Shown here one piece after another: positions 39,143 through 49,664 of a DNA stretch of 64,000 nucleotides. Origin of the DNA: Methylomonas sp. LL1. GTDB taxonomy: Bacteria; Pseudomonadota; Gammaproteobacteria; Methylococcales; Methylomonadaceae. Under the pieces are notes generated by a model. That model was not told the DNA's origin, did no database searches, and saw nothing but the letters and a program-made list of their open reading frames with translations. The first letter of the stretch is position 1, and every line of letters starts with the position of its first letter. A program made the position numbers and the translations under genes. The DNA lies in assembly GCF_015711015.1 (NCBI RefSeq), contig NZ_CP064653.1, positions 930,001-994,000 of the forward strand, in the 5' to 3' direction.

Positions 39143-42100
39143 TTAAGCTGTTTCGTTTTCCAACATATCTTTGACGATTGCCAAACTTTCCAAGCTGGCC
39201 AGATTTTTATCGACGGTCGGTACCCCGGCCAAGGCTTGGCGGTTGAGGTTGTCCTGCTCGATAATCCAGGCGGTGGAGCCTATGGAATAGATACTTTGCA
39301 CATCGCGCAGCATCAACGTGGTTTTATAGTCGTGCAAGCGTTTTTCCGCCATCAGCGTGGCGAGTTGGGCGTCGTCATACTGGCTATAGGCTTCCCGGAT
39401 GTTTTTGACCAAGGCATCCTGCAGCTTGCGCGGGCGCTCCATGATCAATTTGCGGGCATGTTGGTCTATTAAGACTTCGCTAACGGGCAGGCCAGCCTTG
39501 TTCAACTGATCCTTGGCGATCTGTTGAGCCTTGTCGATCACGGCGTAGCTGTTGATCAGTTTCAAGGTCAACTCGCCATCGACATCGCCGTAACCGGGAA
39601 TCGCGCCGTTAAACAAAGTCGTTTGGCTTTGATAAGCCTGTTTGATTTGCGCGATTTGCTTTTGCGCAAAGGCAACCGATAGTTCTTCGATCATGACTTT
39701 ACGGTCCATGGATTGGCTGAGGAACTCGGCGGTTTGGGTTCTGTTCAGCCACAAGGGTAGGGCAAACTTAAAGTGCTGGCGCTCTTGTGGCCAGTTCGCC
39801 AGGATGGCTTTGGCTTTTTCGGAACCCGTGTATTCGATGTGCAGTTCCAGCATGTACAAAATAAATTGTTCATGAGCAGCCGCGACATCGCTACCTTCGC
39901 CCAGACTGTGAATACTGACCGAGGTTTTGTCGTACAGAGTTTGCAAGCGGTTTTCCGGATCATATTGATAGGCATTGCCGCCGGACATGCCGGTGCAGAA
40001 ACCTTTGCCGAATCCGCCCAGATTCAATACCGCGCCATTGATCATGTATTCGCAGGCGAAATCACCGACACCTTCCACAACGGCCATAGCTCCTGAGTTA
40101 CGCACCGCGAAACGGTCGCCGGCTTCGCCGTTGATGAAGGTTTTGCCGCCGGACGCCCCAAACAAGGCGAAGTTGCCGATCAGCACGTTTTCGCCAGGCA
40201 ATTTAGAGCCACCGCCGGGCGATTTGATGATGATAGTACCACCGCAAGCGGTTTTGCCGACGCCGTCGTTACAGGTGCCGGTATGTTCCATACGGATGCC
40301 GTCGTTGTTGAACGCGGCATAACTTTGACCCGCCGAACCGTGGGTACGGACGATGATGGTGTCATCGGCAAGGTAACGCCGGCCATGCTGGTTGGTGTAA
40401 ATGATTTTGGACGCGGTAATTTGCTCGGCGCTCAGTTCATATTGCAACAAGCGCTCCAGGTCGATCGCGGTTTGTCCGCCGACGGTTTTGTTGCGATTGT
40501 TCAGTTTGAATGCATCGCCTTCCACAATCACTTGCTGTTGGCCTTGTTCGAACAAGGCGGTTTTGACCTGGGCAAAAATCTTGTCGTCGATGGCAAAATC
40601 TTTTTCCAGATAGATTGGTTTTTCGATTTTGACTTCCTTGACTTCGGCCAGCAATTTTTGCAGATGAATTTGGCCAACCATGCTGGAATGATTGATCAAA
40701 TGCAACAATTCGGTTTGTCCCCGAATCTCGCGTAGGCTGGTATAACCCAGGTCGGCCAGAATCTCGCGTACTTCGTGCGCCAGATTCATGAAGAACTGCG
40801 CCAGAACCCGTGGATCGCCCTTGAACTCTTCATGTGCGGTGGTCAAGCCGGCCGGGCAGCGGATATTGCAGTTTTTCGCCATTACGCAGCGCAGCATCAT
40901 CAGCGCGGTAGTACCGAACTCGAACGAATCACCGCCCAATATGGCGGATTTGACCACGTCGACGCCGTTTTGATGGGCCGCGCTACAGCGCAAAACGACT
41001 TTGTCGCGTAGGCCGTTGGCGGCAAGGGCCTGATGGACTTCGGCGATACCGATTTCCGGTGAGCGTCCGGTGTTTTTCAGGCTGGTGACTGCCGCGGCAC
41101 CCGTGCCGCCGGTGTTGCCGGCTACGTTGATCACATCGGCGCCGGCCTTGGCCACGCCAACCGCGATGGTGCCTATGCCTTCGGATGAAACCAGTTTGAC
41201 GACGACTTTGACTCGCGCGGCCTTGGCGTCGTGAATCAATTGACCTAAGTCTTCGATCGAATAGGTATCGTGATGCGGAGGCGGGCTAACCAGTTCCACT
41301 TTAGGCGTGCCGCCGCGCAGGGCCGCAATTTCAACCGATACTTTAGGTGCCGGCAGTTGGCCTCCTTCGCCGGGTTTTGCTCCCTGGCCAATTTTGATCT
41401 CGATTTCTTCAATGGTCGGATCGGCCAAGTAGCCGGCCCATACGCCGAAACGGCCCGAGGCAAATTGTTTGATCTTGCTGGAACGCAGGGTGCCGAAGCG
41501 GCTGGAATGTTCGCCGCCTTCACCCGAGTTACTTTTGGCGCCGGCTATGTTGGTGCCCTGTGCCACGGCTTCGTGAGCTTCCGCCAGCAAAGCGCCGTGA
41601 CTCATCGCGCCCGACGCAAAAGCCGGGGTGATTTGATGCGCGGGTTGCACGTCAGCAATGGCTATGCCGGAACGGGCGGGGCGGATATTGCCGAGATAGC
41701 GGTAAATATCGCTATCGCCGTCGTTGGCGCGCAGGCTGATGGCGTCGTTTTCAACCGTCAAACCAAAGTCGTTACCGCTAAAACGGGCTTTCAGGTGTTC
41801 GGCCAATTGTTCCAGGCGCGCCTTGCTGCTGTTGCTGGTCAAACTCAGGCTAAACACGACATCATTGGATTTTTCGACCTTGAGGCCGCGTACCAGGAAA
41901 TTGTTATTACCGTACAGATTTTGACTGCCCAACAGGCGATCGAAATCAGCCTTGCTAGTGGCTGACGAAATATCAACCGGAAAATCCATGACATCGCGCA
42001 AGGCGGCCGGACGGTTTGCCCGTTCTTGAGACAAATTACGGGAAAAACTGCGATAGGCCGGGGTAATTCCAAAGGCGTCGATTTGTTCCGGTGTGCGTTT

Positions 42101-44626
42101 GTCGTAACCGAAATCCCGGTAAGCCGTGTCGCTGGCTTCCGCGGCTTGCTGCTCGGCTATATACAGAATCGGTTCATCGGTCATGTTGATGTATTCACGT
42201 ACCGCCGTATTACCGAAGGTATGGCCGGCGCCTTCCTGACGTTCCTTGAACAGTCCCAGGAATGGGATGTCGTTTTCATCCTTAACCGATAGTGCTTTGT
42301 GATGCCATTCGGTGGTGCTGGCGGCAATGTCGGTATAACGCACGCCACCGACCGATGCATTGATGTTGGGAAAATAGGCTTGCAACTTGGGTTCGTCGGT
42401 ATCCAGATAGTTGGATTCAAAAAATTCGCCGCCGATATAGCTTTCCGCCGTACACAGGCCGAATTTGCCCATGGTTTTCATCAGCGATTTTTCGACGCCT
42501 TTCTGGAAGTTATACAAGGCTTTTTTACGCGCGTCGCTGTCGCTGTATTCGGTCATCACCCGGTTATGTACGCTTAGCGGACAAATAGCCGATGCGCCGA
42601 AGCCAAGTATGGTGGCGACATCATGCGGGCTGGCGGCTTGTCCGGTTTCCAGAATTAGCGATGAGTTGAACCGCAAGCCGTGCTTGACCAGGTGTTGGTT
42701 GGCGGCGGCCACCATCAGTAGGGCCGGGATGGCGGCCTTGTGTTTGCCGATGTTGGCGTCGCTTAGAATGATGATGCCGGTGTTGCCGCGCGCCGCTTGT
42801 TCGACCTGGTCGCAAACTGCTTGCAACGCTTGCTCCAGGGATTTTTCATTTTGCGCGGCATTATCGAAATCCGGGCTATACAACATGTCGAAGGTGATGG
42901 TTTTCACCTGATTCTGGCGGCGGATTTGTTCCAGCTGGGTCCGTTGCAGGATCGGTGATTCGATCATCAGCTGTTTGCTATGGCTAGGCGCAAAAGTCGG
43001 TTTGGCGCCTAGCGCCACGCGCAAGGTCATGCCGTCGCTTTCACGCAAGGAATCCAGCGGCGGATTGGTGACTTGAGCGAAACGCTGGCTGAAATAGCGC
43101 GACATACCGCCTTCCGCCGCGCTCAGTGCGTTGGGGGCCAGACCGTAACCCATGGCCGAGACTTTTTCCAGGCCGGTTTGCAGGATAGGATCGAGCAGGA
43201 ATTTAAAGCTTTCCTGATTCAGCGAATAAGCGGTATGGCGTTGGTCGATATTCAATTCGTGGTCGTTGCCGATTTCCGATAGCTCAACCTTGGGCAGGTC
43301 ACCAATGTGCATGCAACGTTGCGCCAACAAGGTTTTGTAATCCTTTTCCGTGGCCAACCGCTCCATGACCTGATGGCTGTCATAAGACAGGCCGGTGCCG
43401 TGGTCGAAATACAGCATGCCGCCAGCTTCGATCCGGCCGCGTTTTAACACCTGTTCCGGCGGGAAATCGATCTGCCCGGCTTCCGACATGACCGCCAGAT
43501 AGTCGGCGGTTTCCACCGAACGCAAGGGACGCAAGCCCAATCGGTCCAGTCGCGCGCCGACCCGAATACCATCGTTGAAAATCAAGGCGGCCGGGCCGTC
43601 GTTTTTCTCTTCATAGAGGCTGAAGTATTCCAGCATCGCCCGGACTTCATCCGACAGAGTGGTGTCGTTTTCCCAGGCCGGCGGCATCATCGCCAGAATC
43701 GCGGTGACGATGTCCAGTTCGTCTTCATTGATCCGGCGAGTCAGGGTTTGGTCGAGGCGGCCGGAGTCGGACTGGCCGCAAGGAAAAATGACGTGTTTGT
43801 TATTTTGCCGGGCAATCGCATTTTCGCTGAGGCGGTTTTTCTTGTCCGTGTTCAATTCACCGTTATGCGCCATGTAGCGGAAGGGTTGCGCCATCATCGT
43901 GGCGGGCGCGGTATTGGTCGAAAATCGGGTGTGGAAAAACAGCGTGCGGATTTCGTTGTTTTTGTCGTAAAGATCGACAAAATACGGAATCACCTCGAAC
44001 GAGTTTAGGCGGCCCTTGTAAACCAGGGTGCGCGAACTCATCGACAGCGGGTAAAAGCCTTGAAGTTCGGGGCGGCTGAAGCCGTCGGCTTCGATCGTCA
44101 GCAAAGCCTTTTGAATGTGTCTTTCAAATTCGGTATGGCTGGCATCTTGCAATGCGGCTGGTCGGCCGAAAATAACCTGTTTGATCGGTAACTGGGCTTT
44201 GACCGCGGCCGCATTCAATACCGAATTGTCGACCGGAACTTCGCGCCATTTGATGATCGGCAGGGCGAATTCCTTGAAGTGTTCTTCAACCAATTGCGCC
44301 GCGCTGGAATCGTAATGAACGTGATCTTCCGGGAAAAAGAAGTTGGCAACACCGAATTGCCCAAGTTCCAAGCTGTTGTCGCCAGTGATTTTACGGAAAA
44401 AATTTAGCGATAGGTCGATGTTGACGCCCGCGCCATCACCTATGCCTTCGGCGCTCATGCCGCCTCGATGAGGGATGGTACATAATGCTTCATGTGACTT
44501 GATCAGTAGATCATGGGTTTGTTTGCCGTCCTTGCGGGTAATAAAACCAACTCCGCAGCTATCCTGGGATAAGTCGGCGTCATAAAGCATATGTACTGTA
44601 TTGATTTTCTGGGCGTTTTTAATCAT
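39143..44626 (-). CDS. gltB: Glutamate synthase large subunit, extended variant
   Basis: A 1827-aa enzyme making two glutamates from glutamine and 2-oxoglutarate; E. coli GltB has about 1500. The N-terminal class II amidotransferase has its nucleophile Cys24 after a short propeptide (SQDSCGVGFI). The central domain, FMN synthase domain (SGEGGEHSSRF; GQGAKPGEGGQLPAPKVS) and GXGXG domain (GGTIIIKSPGGGSKLPGEN) follow in order. The iron-sulfur motif reads CVMAKNCNIRCP, C-x5-C-x3-C, where E. coli has C-x5-C-x4-C. About 100 extra residues precede the FMN domain and about 210 follow the usual end. No gltD is adjacent; a diflavin reductase gene follows instead. Confidence 0.93.
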   Translation of the reverse strand: MIKNAQKINTVHMLYDADLSQDSCGVGFITRKDGKQTHDLLIKSHEALCTIPHRGGMSAEGIGDGAGVNIDLSLNFFRKITGDNSLELGQFGVANFFFPEDHVHYDSSAAQLVEEHFKEFALPIIKWREVPVDNSVLNAAAVKAQLPIKQVIFGRPAALQDASHTEFERHIQKALLTIEADGFSRPELQGFYPLSMSSRTLVYKGRLNSFEVIPYFVDLYDKNNEIRTLFFHTRFSTNTAPATMMAQPFRYMAHNGELNTDKKNRLSENAIARQNNKHVIFPCGQSDSGRLDQTLTRRINEDELDIVTAILAMMPPAWENDTTLSDEVRAMLEYFSLYEEKNDGPAALIFNDGIRVGARLDRLGLRPLRSVETADYLAVMSEAGQIDFPPEQVLKRGRIEAGGMLYFDHGTGLSYDSHQVMERLATEKDYKTLLAQRCMHIGDLPKVELSEIGNDHELNIDQRHTAYSLNQESFKFLLDPILQTGLEKVSAMGYGLAPNALSAAEGGMSRYFSQRFAQVTNPPLDSLRESDGMTLRVALGAKPTFAPSHSKQLMIESPILQRTQLEQIRRQNQVKTITFDMLYSPDFDNAAQNEKSLEQALQAVCDQVEQAARGNTGIIILSDANIGKHKAAIPALLMVAAANQHLVKHGLRFNSSLILETGQAASPHDVATILGFGASAICPLSVHNRVMTEYSDSDARKKALYNFQKGVEKSLMKTMGKFGLCTAESYIGGEFFESNYLDTDEPKLQAYFPNINASVGGVRYTDIAASTTEWHHKALSVKDENDIPFLGLFKERQEGAGHTFGNTAVREYINMTDEPILYIAEQQAAEASDTAYRDFGYDKRTPEQIDAFGITPAYRSFSRNLSQERANRPAALRDVMDFPVDISSATSKADFDRLLGSQNLYGNNNFLVRGLKVEKSNDVVFSLSLTSNSSKARLEQLAEHLKARFSGNDFGLTVENDAISLRANDGDSDIYRYLGNIRPARSGIAIADVQPAHQITPAFASGAMSHGALLAEAHEAVAQGTNIAGAKSNSGEGGEHSSRFGTLRSSKIKQFASGRFGVWAGYLADPTIEEIEIKIGQGAKPGEGGQLPAPKVSVEIAALRGGTPKVELVSPPPHHDTYSIEDLGQLIHDAKAARVKVVVKLVSSEGIGTIAVGVAKAGADVINVAGNTGGTGAAAVTSLKNTGRSPEIGIAEVHQALAANGLRDKVVLRCSAAHQNGVDVVKSAILGGDSFEFGTTALMMLRCVMAKNCNIRCPAGLTTAHEEFKGDPRVLAQFFMNLAHEVREILADLGYTSLREIRGQTELLHLINHSSMVGQIHLQKLLAEVKEVKIEKPIYLEKDFAIDDKIFAQVKTALFEQGQQQVIVEGDAFKLNNRNKTVGGQTAIDLERLLQYELSAEQITASKIIYTNQHGRRYLADDTIIVRTHGSAGQSYAAFNNDGIRMEHTGTCNDGVGKTACGGTIIIKSPGGGSKLPGENVLIGNFALFGASGGKTFINGEAGDRFAVRNSGAMAVVEGVGDFACEYMINGAVLNLGGFGKGFCTGMSGGNAYQYDPENRLQTLYDKTSVSIHSLGEGSDVAAAHEQFILYMLELHIEYTGSEKAKAILANWPQERQHFKFALPLWLNRTQTAEFLSQSMDRKVMIEELSVAFAQKQIAQIKQAYQSQTTLFNGAIPGYGDVDGELTLKLINSYAVIDKAQQIAKDQLNKAGLPVSEVLIDQHARKLIMERPRKLQDALVKNIREAYSQYDDAQLATLMAEKRLHDYKTTLMLRDVQSIYSIGSTAWIIEQDNLNRQALAGVPTVDKNLASLESLAIVKDMLENETA

Positions 44627-44876
44627 TGCTTTCCAGATCCTGTCTTGCTGATCAAATGCGCTACCCGTTATTTGTGTGAACGGCAGCGCTGTTTATGGTT
44701 TTTCTACCTGCTGCGTGTTAGAGTCAGCCGATGCAGCGAAAACCTTACGATTTTATACGGAATTTCGGTTAGTGAAACTTGCTAATGATAACACGTGGCG
44801 CCGTTTCTGTCATTCCGCCAATATTGAACCCGGCATTTGCTTGCCTAATCTTGCGATTTAGACTCTTTAGACAATT

Positions 44877-46106
44877 ATGAAAGAACATTTTGATGTGGTA
44901 ATTATAGGCGGTGGCATGGTGGGTGCGGCCGTGGCGTGCTGTTTGGGCAATAGTGATTTACGGGTGGCATTGATAGAGGCGCAGCCGCCCGAGCCGTTTC
45001 ATGCAGATCAGCCGCATGATTTAAGAGTCTCCGCCTTGAGTATCGCTTCCAGAAATATCTTGGAAACAGTCGGTGCTTGGGAGGGTGTGACATCAAGACG
45101 CTACTGTCCGTTTAAACGTATGCGGGTTTGGGAAAATGCCGGTGATACCACGTTTAATAGCGATGATATTCGCGCGGCCGAGCTAGGTTATATCGTCGAA
45201 AATCGGATTACGCAATTGGCATTGCTGGAAAAATTACCGAGCTTCGATAATGTGCAAGTGTTGATGCCGGCCATGATCAGTAAAATCAATTATGACGGTA
45301 GCGCCAGTGAAATCTCGTTGAGTGATGGCCGGGTATTACGGGCTCAATTGGTGGTTGCCGCCGATGGCGGGCAGTCGCGGGTTAGGCAGGCGGTTGGATT
45401 GGGCGTCACCAGTTGGGATTATAATCAACATGCCCTGGTAATTTATGTCGAAACGGCTTATCCGCAGCAGGACATCACATGGCAGCGTTTTGTGCCCAGC
45501 GGCCCGCAAGCCTTCTTGCCATTAACCGGTAATTACGGATCTATCGTCTGGTACCAGTCACCCGACGAAGTACGCCGATTACAAGCTTTACCTTTTGAGG
45601 CATTGCAAGCCGAACTTATCGCGGCTTTTCCGGATTGCCTGGGCGAGATAAAGCAAGTCTTGGGGGTCGCCAGTTTTCCGTTGAAACGCCAGCATGCGCA
45701 GCACTATGTCAAACAAGGCGTGGCTTTAGTGGGGGATGCGGCGCACATGATTAATCCATTGGCTGGGCAGGGCGTCAATATCGGTTTGCTGGATGCCGCG
45801 GCCTTGGCCGAAGTGTTGGTGGACGCGCATAACCGCGGCAAAAACATTGCCGATCTTGCCGTTTTAAAACGTTATGAAGCCATGCGGCGAAATGAAAATC
45901 TGAAAATGATGACGGTGATGGATTTGTTTTATCAGTCCTTCAGTAACGATATTTTGCCGGTCAAGTTGATCAGGAATCTGGGGCTGGGATTGGCGCAGCG
46001 TTTGACGCCGGTCAGGAACAAAGTCATGAAGGCGGCAATGGGGCTGGAGGGTAGTAGGTTGCCGAAATTGGCGCGCGGGGAAAGTTTGTCCGCCAGATCA
46101 AGCTGA
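44877..46106 (+). CDS. UbiF-like ubiquinone-biosynthesis hydroxylase
   Basis: A 409-aa FAD monooxygenase of the UbiH/UbiF/VisC family that hydroxylates the ubiquinone ring. Motifs: N-terminal GxGxxG (IIGGGMVGAAVACCL), the DG motif (VVAADGGQSRVRQAVG) and the second FAD site (ALVGDAAHMINPLAGQGVN). Several segments recall E. coli UbiF specifically: ENRITQLALLEKL, SIVWYQSPDEVRRLQ and MDLFYQSFSND. UbiF is preferred over UbiH or UbiI, but these are hard to separate by eye. It is divergent from gltB (250-bp gap) and convergent with glnD. Confidence 0.85.
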   Translation: MKEHFDVVIIGGGMVGAAVACCLGNSDLRVALIEAQPPEPFHADQPHDLRVSALSIASRNILETVGAWEGVTSRRYCPFKRMRVWENAGDTTFNSDDIRAAELGYIVENRITQLALLEKLPSFDNVQVLMPAMISKINYDGSASEISLSDGRVLRAQLVVAADGGQSRVRQAVGLGVTSWDYNQHALVIYVETAYPQQDITWQRFVPSGPQAFLPLTGNYGSIVWYQSPDEVRRLQALPFEALQAELIAAFPDCLGEIKQVLGVASFPLKRQHAQHYVKQGVALVGDAAHMINPLAGQGVNIGLLDAAALAEVLVDAHNRGKNIADLAVLKRYEAMRRNENLKMMTVMDLFYQSFSNDILPVKLIRNLGLGLAQRLTPVRNKVMKAAMGLEGSRLPKLARGESLSARSS

Positions 46107-46124
46107 GGGCCGAATTTTAGCCCT
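46106..46124. terminator. Weak hairpin between convergent ubiF-like and glnD genes
   Basis: AGGGC (46106-46110) pairs with GCCCT (46120-46124) over a 9-nt loop with an AATTTTA core. Only a 5-bp stem and no T-run, so it is a doubtful terminator. Confidence 0.25.
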
Positions 46125-46168
46125 ATGTATTAGCGGCGTTTACGGGGCATGGTTTGAGCGACCCTGAT

Positions 46169-48814
46169 TTACTCCTTCAATGCCAGGTAGCGCTGTAGCG
46201 TAGTGCTGATCCGCTGCTTTTCGTGATCGTCCATGATGGGCAGCGAATCCTGGTTGCTGACATAAAACATGTCTTCCGCGCGGCTGCCGATGGTGGTGAT
46301 TTTGGCGTCGTGCAGTTGAATGTCCAACTCGGTGAATGCCCGGCCTATCGTGGACAACAGGCCGGCGCGGTCGGTGGTAACCAACTCGATGATGGTGTGT
46401 TGGTTTGATGGATCATCCAGAAAGGTGATGCTGGTGTCGATTGGAAAGTGGCGCGCCTGTCTGGATTGTTTATGAATGTTTTTCGACACTTTGACTTGCT
46501 TGGTAATCAAGCCTTGGCGCAATGCGTCGCAGATGTGGATTTCCCGGTGCAAATCGTTGATGGCCGCGCCGGATTGTTCCAATACCTGAAAGCTGTTCAA
46601 CACATATTGATCGGCGGTAGTAATGATGCGTGCGTCGAGAATAGTCAAGCCCAGTTGGTCCAGTGTCGCGGTGCAAATCGAAAATATCTGCGCTTCATTG
46701 CGGGTGTAAATGAATATTTCGGCGCTGCCGCGCTGGGTTTGCGGGCGCAGTAGTACCAGCGGTAATTCGGATTCGGTGGAGGCGGCGATGGCGATGGTGT
46801 GCCAGGCAATTTCGTCCGCGGAATAGCGCAAAAAATAATCGTCGCTCAAATGCTGCCAGGATTTTTTCAGCGTGGCTTTGGAAATGCCGAGCTTCAGTAG
46901 CTCGTCCTGCGCCTCTTTCTTGACGTCGTGGATTCGCTCGGAGCGGGCGACGGGGTTGTGCAGACCGCGATGCAAAGCCTTATGGGTGGAAATATATAGC
47001 TCTTTCAGTAGCGCATCTTTCCAGGCGTTCCATAGGCTGGGATTGGTGGCACGAATGTCGGCGACGGTCAGCAGATACAGATAATTCAAGGATTCGATGC
47101 TGCCGACCTGCAACGCAAAAGTATGTATTACGTCCGGATCGCTGATGTCCTTGCGTTGCGCGGTCATTGACATCAGCAAGTGATTGCGCACTAGCCAGAT
47201 AATGATTTTGCTGTCATGTCTGGGCAGGTCATGCTGCCGGCAAAAGTCGCTGGCGATCTTTTCGCCCAAGATCGAATGGTCGCCGCCCCGGCCCTTGGCG
47301 ATATCGTGGAACAAGGCCGCGATATAGAGTACGTCAGGCTTTGGTGTCAGCAGAAAGATGTTATTGCAAAACGGCAGTTCCTTGCTGTGTTTGTCCAGTG
47401 CAAAGCGGCGCAAATTTCGAATCACGAATAGAGTATGTTCGTCGACCGTGTAAATGTGGAACAAATCGTACTGCATGCGGGCGACGATATTGGCGAAGTC
47501 CGGCAAGTATGCCGCCAACACCCCATAGCGATTCATCCGTTTCAGCTGATGGGTGATGCCGCGTGGTTGCCGCAGAATTTCAATGAACAGGCGATTGGCA
47601 TCCTTGTTGTGGCGAAAGTCGTCGTCGATTAACGGCAGACTCTTGCGGATCAAGCGTATGGTGCCGGCGCGTATCCCTTTCAAGGATGGTGACTGCTGCA
47701 GGAGTAGAAAAATTTCCAGTAAGGCCAGGGGATGGTTTTGGAACACATCATCGCTACTCACTTCCAGGTAACCGGCAATGGATGAAAAGTTTGCGGTAAT
47801 AGGCGTCGGGGTCAGGGCTTCATGGCTGCCGATCAGTCTTTCATTAAGCAATTGCAACAGCATTTCGTTCAGGCGCTCAATATCGACCACGGTCTTGAAG
47901 AAAAACTGCATGAATTGTTCGACATCGGGTTGTTGTTCCGGGTCGACAAAACCGAACAGCGTGGCCAGTTCGCGCTGATAGTCGAATAAAAGCCGGTCTT
48001 CGCAACGGTTGGTCAAGGCGTGTAAGGCAAAACGCAGGCGCCAGAGGATGTCTCGCGATGCGACCAGGCTGTCGTATTCCGATTTGGGCAGAAAGCCGTA
48101 TTTGATCAGTTCGCGTAGGGATTGCGCGTTGTAGTGATGCTTGAAAACCCAGCTTATGACTTGAATGTCCCTGAGTCCGCCGGGACCTTCCTTGATGTTG
48201 GGTTCCAGGTTATAGGCGGTGTCATGGTATTTGCTGTAGCGTTGTTCCTGCTCGTTCATTTTGGCCAGGAAGAACCGCTCCGACGACCAAAGCTGTGTGT
48301 TGATTATTTGTTTTCTGAGCTGCTTGAACAGGTCGTTATTGCCGGTGATTAGGCGCATTTCCAAGCGACTGGTGAATATGGTCTGATCCTGAGAGGCAAA
48401 TGCCACGCATTCGTTCAGAAAGCAGGTGCTCAGTCCAGGTTTAAGGCCGATATCCCATAGAAAATTACTGAAGCCGGACAGGCTGTCCTGAGTGCTATCG
48501 CAATAGTCCGGATTCAGAATGATCAGAATATCAATATCGGAATGCGGAAATAATTCGCTTCTACCATAGCCCCCGGTTGCGATCAGGGCGAGATTGTCCG
48601 ACTCGCCGGCCAGAAAATGCTTCCAGCTGGCCGATAGCAGGCTGTCCATGAAATGGGCTTTCTCGCTAAGCAGGCTTGCGGCCGATTGTTCGGGGTGAAA
48701 GCGCTGCTTTAGATGTTCGTTTTCCTGGCTAATGGCGCTTTTGAAACTGGCGACAGGGCTGCTGTCTAAAAAGCCTCTAGCAAAATCGGCTTCGGTAAAC
48801 AAGTAAGAGGTCAC
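46169..48814 (-). CDS. glnD: Bifunctional uridylyltransferase/uridylyl-removing enzyme
   Basis: An 881-aa nitrogen sensor that adds UMP to PII proteins when glutamine is low and removes it when glutamine is high, setting glutamine synthetase activity. The nucleotidyltransferase motif is GGYGRSELFPHSDIDILI (about 80-98), the HD hydrolase motif is ALFHDIAKGRGGDHS (about 500), and two ACT domains fill about 700-880 and bind glutamine. All catalytic motifs are intact. It overlaps map by four bases (ATGA). Confidence 0.97.
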   Translation of the reverse strand: MTSYLFTEADFARGFLDSSPVASFKSAISQENEHLKQRFHPEQSAASLLSEKAHFMDSLLSASWKHFLAGESDNLALIATGGYGRSELFPHSDIDILIILNPDYCDSTQDSLSGFSNFLWDIGLKPGLSTCFLNECVAFASQDQTIFTSRLEMRLITGNNDLFKQLRKQIINTQLWSSERFFLAKMNEQEQRYSKYHDTAYNLEPNIKEGPGGLRDIQVISWVFKHHYNAQSLRELIKYGFLPKSEYDSLVASRDILWRLRFALHALTNRCEDRLLFDYQRELATLFGFVDPEQQPDVEQFMQFFFKTVVDIERLNEMLLQLLNERLIGSHEALTPTPITANFSSIAGYLEVSSDDVFQNHPLALLEIFLLLQQSPSLKGIRAGTIRLIRKSLPLIDDDFRHNKDANRLFIEILRQPRGITHQLKRMNRYGVLAAYLPDFANIVARMQYDLFHIYTVDEHTLFVIRNLRRFALDKHSKELPFCNNIFLLTPKPDVLYIAALFHDIAKGRGGDHSILGEKIASDFCRQHDLPRHDSKIIIWLVRNHLLMSMTAQRKDISDPDVIHTFALQVGSIESLNYLYLLTVADIRATNPSLWNAWKDALLKELYISTHKALHRGLHNPVARSERIHDVKKEAQDELLKLGISKATLKKSWQHLSDDYFLRYSADEIAWHTIAIAASTESELPLVLLRPQTQRGSAEIFIYTRNEAQIFSICTATLDQLGLTILDARIITTADQYVLNSFQVLEQSGAAINDLHREIHICDALRQGLITKQVKVSKNIHKQSRQARHFPIDTSITFLDDPSNQHTIIELVTTDRAGLLSTIGRAFTELDIQLHDAKITTIGSRAEDMFYVSNQDSLPIMDDHEKQRISTTLQRYLALKE

Positions 48815-49575
48815 CGTTCTTCCTGGCGCAAAGTCAAAATTTCATAGCCGTTGTCGGTCACTAATATGGTGTGCTCCCATTGAGCAGACAGGCTGCGGTC
48901 CTTGGTCACCGCTGTCCATCCGTCGGGTAGGATTTTCATGTGCCGCTTGCCGATGTTGATCATCGGCTCTATGGTGAAAATCATGCCGGGCTGTATGACT
49001 GCTCCATCGCCGCGTTTGCCGAAATGCATTACATGCGGTTCTTCGTGAAAACTTTTACCGATACCATGTCCGCAAAACTCACGCACCACCGAGTAGCGGT
49101 TGCTTTCGGCGCATTGCTGGATAGCGTAACCAATATCGCCAAAATGGGCGCCGGGTTTGACTTGTTCGATGCCTAGAAACAGGCATTGGCGAGTGATTTC
49201 AACCAGTCTTTTCGCGTGCTGGCTGACTTCGCCCACGCAGAACATTTTGCTGGTGTCGCCATGATAACCGTCTTTGATCACGGTAATATCGACGTTGACG
49301 ATGTCGCCATTCTTCAGTTTTTTATCGCAAGGGATGCCGTGACAAATCTGATGATTGATAGAGGTGCAAATCGATTTGGGAAAACCGCGATAATTCAGAG
49401 GAGCCGGAATGGCTTGTTGTTCGTTGACGATATAATCATGGCAAAGCTGATCGAGTTCGTCCGTGGTGGCGCCGACCACCACATGAGGCGCTATCATTTC
49501 CAATACCTCGGCGGCCAGCTTGCCGGCAACCCGCATTTTATTAATTTCGTCGGTGGTTTTTATTACAATGCTCAT
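48811..49575 (-). CDS. map: Methionine aminopeptidase, type I
   Basis: A 254-aa metalloprotease that removes the initiator Met from new proteins. Metal ligands are seen in the pita-bread fold: NVDITVIKDGYHGDTS (two Asp), FCGHGIGKSFHEEPHVMHFG (His), FTIEPMI (Glu) and QWEHTILV (Glu). It is divergent from rpsB, the arrangement common in gammaproteobacteria, and leads the map-glnD pair. Confidence 0.97.
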   Translation of the reverse strand: MSIVIKTTDEINKMRVAGKLAAEVLEMIAPHVVVGATTDELDQLCHDYIVNEQQAIPAPLNYRGFPKSICTSINHQICHGIPCDKKLKNGDIVNVDITVIKDGYHGDTSKMFCVGEVSQHAKRLVEITRQCLFLGIEQVKPGAHFGDIGYAIQQCAESNRYSVVREFCGHGIGKSFHEEPHVMHFGKRGDGAVIQPGMIFTIEPMINIGKRHMKILPDGWTAVTKDRSLSAQWEHTILVTDNGYEILTLRQEER

Positions 49576-49664
49576 CAGGCGGTTGGGGTTTTGTTTAGGT
49601 TATTAATGCGATACGCGGGCCGTTATGTTGCCCGGTTATCGGACCAGTCTATCAGACTTGCTAT

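Noticed and set aside
44591-44861. Short frames upstream of the ubiF-like gene
   Set aside because: They overlap the divergent promoter region and have no ribosome site or family.
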